Source: CAYVXT01 sp964455485 (lineage in GTDB: Bacteria > Patescibacteriota > Minisyncoccia > Phycocordibacterales > WO2-35-19). From it: a stretch of DNA of 19,705 nucleotides. Within the stretch, counting starts at the first letter, position 1. The number at the start of each line of letters is the position of its first letter. Shown piece after piece: positions 14,437 to 19,705 of the stretch. Location of the stretch: the NCBI GenBank assembly GCA_964455485.1, contig CAYVXT010000052.1:1-19705 (forward strand). The letters are read 5' to 3'. The notes beneath the pieces were generated by a model. That model saw only the letters and a list, made by a program, of their open reading frames with translations, searched no databases and had not been told where the DNA came from. The position numbers and the translations under genes were made by a program.

Positions 14437-14802
14437 GTGAGTGCACTTTTTGTGGTACCAAGAGCTCATAGCGCTGACTATGAGGTTAAGGATCTCGATC
14501 CTCAACGCCATTTTTATATGGCTATGCGGTATGAAGATTTTGGACGGCTGGACGATGCAATCCGAGAGTACCAGACGGTGCTTGCAATAGATCCGGGCTA
14601 TGTCCAAGCATCCTGCAACCTTGGAAGCCTGTATTGGAAAAAGGGCAACATGTTTCAGGCATTCAAATTTTGGCGTACTTTCTTGAAACTTCGCCCTAAC
14701 GACCCTGACGCAAAGACTATCGAGCGACTGTGTCAAACGGCTCGGAAGCGATGTGTGAAGAATCCCAGGGAGAGAAGGAGACATTCACAAATCCTCGAAT
14801 AA
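14437..14802 (+). CDS. Small TPR-repeat protein (121 aa, GC-rich)
   Basis: The 121-residue protein starts with GTG at 14437, fixed by AGGAGG six bases upstream. It contains two tetratricopeptide repeats at about 25-53 (MAMRYEDFGRLDDAIREYQ) and 55-88 (NLGSLYWKKGNMFQAFKFW), both with the expected small and aromatic positions, then a basic tail (KNPRERRRHSQ). TPRs mediate protein-protein contacts; the partner is unknown. The first ~12 residues are mildly hydrophobic but too short for a reliable signal peptide. Higher GC, a personal promoter, an SD and a perfect terminator separate it from the cyclase operon 73 bases upstream, and match the accessory genes at 8375-10185. It might serve the cyclase or be an unrelated insertion. 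Confidence 0.87.
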   Translation: MSALFVVPRAHSADYEVKDLDPQRHFYMAMRYEDFGRLDDAIREYQTVLAIDPGYVQASCNLGSLYWKKGNMFQAFKFWRTFLKLRPNDPDAKTIERLCQTARKRCVKNPRERRRHSQILE

Positions 14803-14810
14803 GTCTTTGG

Positions 14811-14847
14811 TTAGCCGGGCACTGTAGAGTGCCCGGCTAAAACTTTT
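14811..14847 (+). terminator. Perfect 13-bp terminator hairpin of the TPR gene
   Basis: TTAGCCGGGCACT-GTAG-AGTGCCCGGCTAA (14811-14840) is a perfect 13-bp stem with a four-base loop, followed by AACTTTT. It lies between the convergent TPR gene and ddl. Confidence 0.85.
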
Positions 14848-14859
14848 AAAAATTTATTA

Positions 14860-15828
14860 TTAGCGGCCCAATGCTTTTTGCAAAATGTGATGCAAAAATT
14901 CTTTTATGTTTGACCCAACTGCGTTCAAAGATTTTGGTATTAATGATTTGTCTGTAAGTCCCGGTAGTGAATTTGTTTCTAAAATGTAAATGCCGCGTTT
15001 AGGGTGGATAATAAAATCTGATCGTGAGTAATGGCTTAATTCGAGTGCATTATGGGCTGTTATAGCAGCTTGTTGGATAGCCTTGCTCTCAGCTTCAGAA
15101 AAATTGCCAGGGCAAATTTCTTCTGCATCTCCATATTTAGTATTGTAGTCAAAAAATTCACCTTTATGCCTTATTTCAACAGGCAATAATGGGTAAAATT
15201 CTTGACCGCGGAAATCATCAATAACTCCGCATGTAGCTTCTTTTCCAGAAATTTTTTCTTCAATTATAACCATGGGTCCCAAGCCAGATGCAGCTACTAC
15301 CGCTTCTTCAAGTTCAGGGTATGAATGTGCTACATATACTCCAAGGGAAGATCCGCTTGAAGATGGTTTTACAATGTAAGGCCCTGGAAGAGAGTGATAA
15401 ACATCTTTTATTTTTTGAACAGTTAAACCGTCGAATGCAATGTGTACGGAAGGTGGAGTTTTAAGACCATTCTCTTGAAAAATTCTCTTTGATAAAGCTT
15501 TATTCATCGAAAGTCCAGCAGGCAAAGGTCTTGGCCCTGTATAAGGCACATGGAAACTCTCAAGAATTTTTTGGACCTCTCCATCTTCTCCATAAGAGCC
15601 GTGTAAGGCATTCAAAACTACATCAACTCTATGCAAAATTTTTGCAGGATTTTTTTCTAACCCACGTTCATGCCAAACTCCTTCTTTAGAAATGAAAATA
15701 TCGATTGGTTCATATTCTTCCGGCAAATTCAAAATTACATTTGCTCCCGATTTGAGCGAAACTTCGTACTCAGGGCTTGGACCGCCACGCAGTACCCCAA
15801 CTCGTATTTTGTCATGATTGAAAGGCAT
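14860..15828 (-). CDS. ddl: D-alanine--D-alanine ligase
   Basis: This ATP-grasp enzyme joins two D-alanines for peptidoglycan precursors. From ATG 15828 it has 322 residues, normal for the family. Motifs: GGPSPEYEVSLKSG (15-28; Glu22 contacts substrate), LNALHGSYGEDG (72-83), the ATP-grasp loop KPSSSGSSLGV (154-164), IIEEKISGKE (188-197), the omega-loop FFDYNTKY (225-232) and ETNSLPGLT (284-292), which supplies metal-binding Glu and Asn. A TTG at 15855 would add nine residues that are not family-like, so the ATG is preferred. No SD. It is divergent from dnaX and convergent with the TPR gene. Its presence indicates the cell builds or finishes its own peptidoglycan. Confidence 0.95.
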   Translation of the reverse strand: MPFNHDKIRVGVLRGGPSPEYEVSLKSGANVILNLPEEYEPIDIFISKEGVWHERGLEKNPAKILHRVDVVLNALHGSYGEDGEVQKILESFHVPYTGPRPLPAGLSMNKALSKRIFQENGLKTPPSVHIAFDGLTVQKIKDVYHSLPGPYIVKPSSSGSSLGVYVAHSYPELEEAVVAASGLGPMVIIEEKISGKEATCGVIDDFRGQEFYPLLPVEIRHKGEFFDYNTKYGDAEEICPGNFSEAESKAIQQAAITAHNALELSHYSRSDFIIHPKRGIYILETNSLPGLTDKSLIPKSLNAVGSNIKEFLHHILQKALGR

Positions 15829-15870
15829 GAGGTAATTGTAAAACTTAAATTGCAAAATGCAAAGTAAAAT

Positions 15871-15887
15871 AAGTATATTTTATACTT
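15871..15887. promoter_or_regulatory. Perfect inverted repeat between ddl and dnaX
   Basis: AAGTATA-TTT-TATACTT is a 17-base palindrome in the 95-base divergent intergenic region, next to the dnaX -35 position (15888). Read on the minus strand it contains a TATAAA box that may be part of the ddl promoter. It could be an operator shared by both genes. Confidence 0.4.
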
Positions 15888-15916
15888 TTCGCATTAATTT
15901 TTACGTTTGGTATAAT
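15888..15916 (+). promoter_or_regulatory. dnaX promoter, predicted leaderless
   Basis: TTCGCA (15888-15893), a 17-base spacer and TGgTATAAT (15908-15916) form a consensus extended -10. Seven bases (CCAGATT) separate it from ATG 15924, so transcription should begin at or next to the start codon. Confidence 0.78.
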
Positions 15917-15923
15917 CCAGATT

Positions 15924-16979
15924 ATGCACATAGCTTTATATAGAAAGTATCGCCCTCATGATTGGGATGAGGTGGTAGGGCAGGAGCATATAGTTTCGGT
16001 GCTTCAAAATGAAGCTAAAAACGGAAAGGTCTCACATGCTTATCTTTTTTCAGGAAGTCGTGGCACAGGCAAAACTTCAATTGCGCGGATTTTTGCAAGA
16101 GCTTTGGAAGTGTCCCCTGAAGACACTTATGAAATAGACGCTGCTTCAAATAGAGGTATTGATGAAATACGAGCTATCCGCGATGCTGTACATACCTACC
16201 CATACTCTTCGAGATATAAAGTTTATATTGTGGACGAAGTCCATATGCTTACAAAAGAAGCATGGAATGCATTTTTGAAAACTCTTGAAGAGCCGCCCGA
16301 GCACGTGATATTTATAATGGCGACTACTGAGGAGCATAAACTGCCTGACACAGTAGTCTCGCGCTGTGAAAGGTTTACCTTCAAAAAACCAACCCATAGC
16401 GCACTTAGTGAATCAATTATAAAAGTTGCTAAAGCTGAAGAATATTCAATAGAAAAAAAGTCTGCTTCGCTTATTGCTACTTTAGCTGACGGTTCATTTA
16501 GAGACGCTCTTTCTATATTGCAAAAAGTTATTCATTCTAGTGGTGGATCCTCCTCTGACAAAGATTCCGGGGGCTCAAGTAACAAACTTAGCCACAAAGA
16601 AGTCGAAGAAGTGCTCGGTGCTCCAAAAGAGGAGTATGTTTTGAAAATTTTGGAATCAATAGCCGAGCAAAATGCTGAAAAAGGATTGATTGCTGTGAAA
16701 AATGCGTCAGAGGCAAATACTGACATGCAAGTTTTTTTGAAAATGGTTTTGAGATCTATGAGGTTTTTGCTTCTTTTGCGCTTTGCTAAGGATTTAAAAA
16801 ATATGGTGGTAGATGAAACTGGAGAGGAAGAATATGAAAAATTAGCAGAGCTAGCTAAAACTGCTAAAAGTTTGAATTCCAAAACTTTGCTCGCTTTTCT
16901 TGATGCTGATGCTCGTCAAGCTCATGCTTCAATACCAGAGTTGCCAATAGAACTCGCTATAGTAGAGGCGTGTCAGTAA
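15924..16979 (+). CDS. dnaX: DNA polymerase III gamma/tau-type clamp-loader ATPase lacking the zinc module
   Basis: This 351-residue AAA+ motor subunit loads the sliding clamp. It starts ALYRKYRPHDWDEVVGQEHI (4-23). Walker A is GSRGTGKT (44-51), Walker B VYIVDEVHM with Asp104 and Glu105, and the SRC sensor/arginine-finger motif is at 146-148. Domain II (LADGSFRDALSILQK, 187-201) is followed by a Ser/Gly-rich linker (205-220) and a helical collar domain to the C-terminus. Between FARALE and EIDAASNRG, where other DnaX proteins carry a four-cysteine zinc-binding insertion of about 25-30 residues, only about seven residues remain and no cysteine is present. There is no tau-type C-terminal extension. 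No SD; leaderless start predicted. The identification is firm. Confidence 0.95.
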   Translation: MHIALYRKYRPHDWDEVVGQEHIVSVLQNEAKNGKVSHAYLFSGSRGTGKTSIARIFARALEVSPEDTYEIDAASNRGIDEIRAIRDAVHTYPYSSRYKVYIVDEVHMLTKEAWNAFLKTLEEPPEHVIFIMATTEEHKLPDTVVSRCERFTFKKPTHSALSESIIKVAKAEEYSIEKKSASLIATLADGSFRDALSILQKVIHSSGGSSSDKDSGGSSNKLSHKEVEEVLGAPKEEYVLKILESIAEQNAEKGLIAVKNASEANTDMQVFLKMVLRSMRFLLLLRFAKDLKNMVVDETGEEEYEKLAELAKTAKSLNSKTLLAFLDADARQAHASIPELPIELAIVEACQ

Positions 16980-16984
16980 CCTTA

Positions 16985-17038
16985 CCCGGATTTCGTCTAG
17001 ATCTCCCCTCCGCCAGGAGGATCCGTTCGGGCGGCTCT
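16985..17038. other. GC-rich palindromic spacer between convergent genes
   Basis: The short gap after dnaX is much richer in G+C than its surroundings and holds overlapping palindromes: CCTCC-gcca-GGAGG (near 17008-17023) and CCGCC...GGCGG (a wider, alternative stem). No U-run follows in either direction, so it is a weak candidate for a bidirectional terminator. Confidence 0.35.
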
Positions 17039-17546
17039 ACCCCTCCTTTAGCTCTGATAGGGCGACTTCGAGTTTGTTTTGTTTGAGTGACTGAGCAAAT
17101 CGCTTTAGTGTGTCATAAATCACAGGCAGCTCGAGGTAGTCGATCAGTATTGCAATCCAAGCAAGCCATGCAGGCAAAAGTAGGGGAGCATCGTGTACAA
17201 AAGCATCAATTACAAACTCGTCTGTTATCCAAAATAGGTGCAGCCATTGTGAGTTTATAAACAAAAAGTACATTAGAGACTTCCAATTAAACGACTTTCG
17301 TATTTCGTTTAAATAAACTGCAGAAGTGGTGAGAATAGCTGGTATTTCAGTATAATCAATCAAAATTATAAATGCTTTAGGTGCATCGTGAAGTGAAAAC
17401 AGAGGCGAGCCAAACACTTTTGCCCAGATGACTTCAGCTAAAAGCCAAAGCAAATGAAAAATTTGCAGCAAAAAAAGTCCAGCTGCTACACCAACATTTA
17501 ACGTATAATTCCTTTCATACCACTGCCAAAATTTATTTAAAAACAT
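17037..17546 (-). CDS. Internally duplicated membrane protein with repeated His/Glu/Asp motifs
   Basis: The 169-residue integral membrane protein is predicted to have about four helices plus a basic C-terminal tail. It is made of two similar halves. Half one has H31-LL-W34-LLA-E38, then HDAP (53-56) and ILIDYTEIP (61-69). Half two has H103-LF-W106-ITD-E110, then HDAP (118-121) and ILIDYLELP (133-141). The H-x2-W-x3-E spacing is exact in both, and the polar residues sit in otherwise hydrophobic helices, as in membrane metal-binding or proton-conducting sites. I recognise no family. The start (ATG 17546) lies eight bases after the ABC exporter stop, so the two are probably one operon and may form one system. 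No SD. Confidence 0.85.
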   Translation of the reverse strand: MFLNKFWQWYERNYTLNVGVAAGLFLLQIFHLLWLLAEVIWAKVFGSPLFSLHDAPKAFIILIDYTEIPAILTTSAVYLNEIRKSFNWKSLMYFLFINSQWLHLFWITDEFVIDAFVHDAPLLLPAWLAWIAILIDYLELPVIYDTLKRFAQSLKQNKLEVALSELKEG

Positions 17547-17554
17547 ATTTTTTA

Positions 17555-19303
17555 TTAATTATTTTTTTCTGCTACCTGCTCTCTCCAAAGAGCATAGTAC
17601 AAACCTCTTTGTTCAACTAACTCATGATGATTACCTTGCTCGATAATTTTACCTTGTTCAAACACATATATCCGATCGGCATGTGAAATAGTAGAGAGGC
17701 GGTGAGCTACCAATATTCTTATAAGCTCAGGTTTTATTTTTTTTAGATCTTTGACCGTGTCTGTTATTGCAGATTCGGTGATGGAGTCGAGGCTTGATGT
17801 AGCCTCATCAAATACCATAAGGTCAGGGTCTCGCAAAAGAGCTCGGGCTATGGCGAGCCTTTGCTTTTCACCACCCGATAATTTCAAACCACCCTCGCCA
17901 ATTTTTGTGTTCAACCCTTCGTTTGTACGCTCTAAAATACTATTTGCTTGAGCAAGCCTGAGAGCTGAAATACATTCCTGATCGGTAGCATCAGGTTTTA
18001 CGAAAATCAAATTTTCTTTAATAGTCCCTGCAAAAAGTTGTGTTTCTTGAGCAACGAAGCCAACTCTTTGTCTTAATTTATTAACATTAATTTTTTTAAG
18101 TGGTGTATCGTTAAACTGTATTTCTCCGCTTGTTGGCTCATAAAGACCCAAAAGGAGTTTGATCATACTGCTTTTCCCAGATCCAGATGGTCCAACAAAT
18201 GCGATGGTCTCGCCCTGTTCTATTTTTATATTTATATCTGCTAGAGCTACTTTTTCTGACCCTACGTAAGAGAGTGATACATCTTTGTATTCGATTTTTT
18301 CTATCTTATCTACAGCTACAGCATCTTTCGGTATCTCTTGCGGTTTTTCTTGCAAAACTTCTCCAAGTTGACCAAGGCTCGCCCGAGCTTCTTGGTAGCT
18401 TGTAGCCACTTGCCCTAAGAGTCGCAATGGTTCAAAAATAAAGAAAGTGTAAATCCATAGAGTCATGTATGAGCCTAGGGTTATCGTGCCCTGCCAAATA
18501 AACATGAACAAACTGAACATAATAAAGGAGGAGAGTGTGTTGAGGAGTGTGCCTTGTATAAAGTCGAGTCTGCGTACCATTTTTACTTTGTTTATCTCAA
18601 GACCTAAAATTTTCTGATTGACTGTGTTTAGACGATTAACTTCTTGGTCTTCAAGTCCAAGGCTTTTGACCAACTCTACATTGCGCAAAGTTTCGGTAGT
18701 TGAGCCGGACAAATCGGTAGTAGCTTTGACGATCATCTGCTGAGCCTCTTTTATTTTTCTACTTAAGAAAAATATTGCCCCACCTATTATCGGAACCAGT
18801 AGGGAAAACATGAGTCCGATAAGTGGGTGCATCATGGTAGCGTAGGTGACTACGAAAACAATTCCCACAAGTGAAAAGAAAAATATGTTTATGAAATTGC
18901 TTATAAGTGTTTGCGAATCTGTGCGAGCTTTTTGCAATTTACCCAAAAGCTCGCCGCTGCGCTGGTCTTCAAATCGGGAGTAGGGGAGGGAAAATGCATG
19001 AGAAACACTTTTTGCATAAAGGTTTGTTCCAGACCTTTGTACTATCACATTTACATAATAATCTTGAAAAGCTTTTGCAATACGCGATGCTAAAGCTGCC
19101 CCCATAGAGAGCAAAATAAACATGAGCACTCCTTGCATAAACTCATCTCGGCTTATTTCGCCAACTTTTGAAGCATAATTGTCTATCAATATTCTAAATA
19201 TTTGTGGACCCAGTAAACTAAAAACTTGGTTCAATGTCGCCAAGAAAAGTGCCAAAGCTAAAAGCCATTTGTATTTTTTTACTTCATCGAAAAGTAGTTG
19301 CAT
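17555..19303 (-). CDS. ABC exporter, fused membrane and ATPase domains (MsbA/LmrA type)
   Basis: This 582-residue half-transporter would work as a homodimer. The six-helix exporter domain spans about 10-310 (helices near 12-32, 57-78, 135-155, 160-180, 250-270, 275-300). The nucleotide-binding domain has Walker A GPSGSGKSS (371-379), Q-loop Gln419 (FVAQETQLF), signature LSGGE (475-479), Walker B LMVFDE (495-500, catalytic Glu500), D-loop SSLD and switch His534 (VAHRLS). All catalytic residues are intact, so it should be active. Substrates of the type include lipids, drugs and peptides; the substrate here is unknown. It starts seven bases after a TGcTATTAT box, predicting a leaderless mRNA, and is followed by the duplicated membrane protein. 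Confidence 0.95.
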   Translation of the reverse strand: MQLLFDEVKKYKWLLALALFLATLNQVFSLLGPQIFRILIDNYASKVGEISRDEFMQGVLMFILLSMGAALASRIAKAFQDYYVNVIVQRSGTNLYAKSVSHAFSLPYSRFEDQRSGELLGKLQKARTDSQTLISNFINIFFFSLVGIVFVVTYATMMHPLIGLMFSLLVPIIGGAIFFLSRKIKEAQQMIVKATTDLSGSTTETLRNVELVKSLGLEDQEVNRLNTVNQKILGLEINKVKMVRRLDFIQGTLLNTLSSFIMFSLFMFIWQGTITLGSYMTLWIYTFFIFEPLRLLGQVATSYQEARASLGQLGEVLQEKPQEIPKDAVAVDKIEKIEYKDVSLSYVGSEKVALADINIKIEQGETIAFVGPSGSGKSSMIKLLLGLYEPTSGEIQFNDTPLKKINVNKLRQRVGFVAQETQLFAGTIKENLIFVKPDATDQECISALRLAQANSILERTNEGLNTKIGEGGLKLSGGEKQRLAIARALLRDPDLMVFDEATSSLDSITESAITDTVKDLKKIKPELIRILVAHRLSTISHADRIYVFEQGKIIEQGNHHELVEQRGLYYALWREQVAEKNN

Positions 19304-19310
19304 GCGGGAA

Positions 19311-19319
19311 ATAATAGCA
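19311..19319 (-). promoter_or_regulatory. Extended -10 of the ABC exporter, predicted leaderless
   Basis: On the minus strand TGcTATTAT is followed by seven bases (TTCCCGC) and ATG at 19303, the same arrangement as at dnaX. No -35 is evident. An imperfect inverted repeat TATGGCC/GGCTATA (19324-19343, one mismatch) lies at the -35 position and could be an operator. Confidence 0.6.
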
Positions 19320-19438
19320 TACTTATGGCCTATTTGGGCTATATTTCTACCTACCCGTATCGCTATAATTAAAATTTATAGGACATTATTTTTGTAATAC
19401 AAGATATGGAAAAAGACCAAGCAAAAAGAATAAAAGTG

Positions 19439-19447
19439 TGTTAATAT
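19439..19447 (+). promoter_or_regulatory. Extended -10 upstream of tRNA-Gln
   Basis: TGtTAATAT (19439-19447) would start transcription around 19454, about five bases before the tRNA. No clear -35. Confidence 0.45.
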
Positions 19448-19458
19448 TTGCCCGTTAT

Positions 19459-19532
19459 TGCCGGATCGTCTAAAGGTAGGACAACAGCCTTTGAAGCTGT
19501 GTATCTTGGTTCGATTCCAAGTCCGGCAGCCA
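19459..19532 (+). tRNA. tRNA-Gln (anticodon UUG)
   Basis: This is a complete 74-nucleotide tRNA. The acceptor stem TGCCGGA/TCCGGCA has the U1-A72 pair typical of glutamine tRNA, the discriminator is G73, and the CCA end is encoded. The anticodon stem ACAGC/GCTGT holds CTTTGAA, giving TTG. The T arm has TTGGTTCGATTCCAA. Confidence 0.96.
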
Positions 19533-19537
19533 GTCTG

Positions 19538-19584
19538 GACACCGTTCTTGCGACCAAGACGGGTCAAATAGGCTTTTTATTTTT
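19538..19584 (+). terminator. Probable terminator after tRNA-Gln
   Basis: GAC-a-CCG-t-TCTTG (19538-19550) pairs with CAAGA-CGG-GTC (19555-19565), 11 base pairs with two single-base bulges. A T-rich tract (TTTTTATTTTT, 19574-19584) follows after eight bases, so termination is likely but not textbook. Confidence 0.45.
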
Positions 19585-19705
19585 ATGGCAGATAAATCCA
19601 CTGTAGATGCATACAACAAAATCGCAGAGGAATTTCATTCGAGAAATTCCGTTACTTTATATAGTAGAGAATATGAGATCTACAAAGAACTTATAGGCAA
19701 GGGCA
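19585..19705 (+). CDS. Probable SAM-dependent methyltransferase, N-terminus only
   Basis: Forty codons are visible before the window ends, from ATG at 19585 (MADKSTVDAYNKIAEEFHSRN). The segment DAYNKIAEEFHSRNS followed by an aromatic, charged helix (YSREYEIYKELIGKG) is the usual lead-in to motif I of class I SAM methyltransferases. The glycine-rich motif itself would lie beyond the edge, so the family is inferred. The ATG comes directly after the T-rich tract of the tRNA-Gln terminator; no SD. Confidence 0.6.
   Translation, partial: MADKSTVDAYNKIAEEFHSRNSVTLYSREYEIYKELIGKG

Noticed and set aside
16448..16465. A AAA AAG heptamer in dnaX, in the same codon register as the E. coli gamma/tau frameshift site
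   Set aside because: It lies at residues 177-179, before domain III. A -1 shift would stop within about ten codons and remove the collar, unlike the E. coli arrangement; the A-run is expected by chance in AT-rich DNA.
16995..17030. Cluster of restriction sites (TCTAGA, AGATCT, GGATCC) suggesting cloning-vector contamination
   Set aside because: The flanks are two natural genes with intact ends, and no known vector backbone sequence is evident; chance overlap of palindromes is more likely.
1..19705. CRISPR arrays, insertion sequences, rRNA genes, riboswitches
   Set aside because: No regularly spaced repeats, transposase genes, rRNA motifs or recognisable riboswitch cores were found on either strand.

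Overview
The window most likely comes from a Candidate Phyla Radiation (Patescibacteria, Parcubacteria-like) bacterium. This is inferred from an AT-rich backbone, very short gene spacing, core genes without Shine-Dalgarno (SD) sequences, unusually pared-down SecA and DnaX proteins, and several small or membrane proteins of a kind typical for that group. No rRNA is present, so the placement is inference.

Layout from left to right: (1) the 3' two-thirds of secA and a single-helix anchored protein of unknown function. (2) A tightly packed plus-strand run: a 54-residue zinc ribbon, a DedA-family protein, an AI-2E/PerM-family permease, a GT-B glycosyltransferase, a GH57 glycosidase that overlaps it by 68 bases, and a 3-methyladenine DNA glycosylase. 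(3) tRNA-Ala(UGC) with a 15-base copy of its own 5' end 135 bases upstream, surrounded by hairpins, then a small GIY-YIG protein. (4) An accessory block (about 8320-10270) of GC-richer genes that carry their own promoters, SD sequences and hairpins, including a five-codon ORF behind a perfect SD that looks like an emptied gene. (5) A four-kilobase operon: a secreted cadherin/Ig/FN3-like surface protein, a membrane-anchored FecR-domain protein and a CHASE2-adenylate cyclase, probably an envelope-sensing cAMP module, followed by a separate TPR gene of the same GC-rich, self-contained type. (6) Divergent ddl (minus) and dnaX (plus). (7) A minus-strand pair: an ABC exporter and an internally duplicated membrane protein with repeated His/Glu/Asp motifs. 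(8) tRNA-Gln(UUG) and the start of a probable methyltransferase.

Two expression styles coexist. The AT-rich core genes have no SD, and at least three (dnaX, the ABC exporter, the GIY-YIG gene) have a TGn-type extended -10 box exactly seven bases before ATG, which predicts leaderless mRNAs. The GC-richer accessory genes (at 8375, 8942, 9793 and 14437) have an SD and a downstream hairpin or terminator, and clear promoters in most cases. The most novel items are the duplicated HxxWxxxE/HDAP/DYxExP membrane protein, these self-contained gene units, and the zinc-module-less DnaX.
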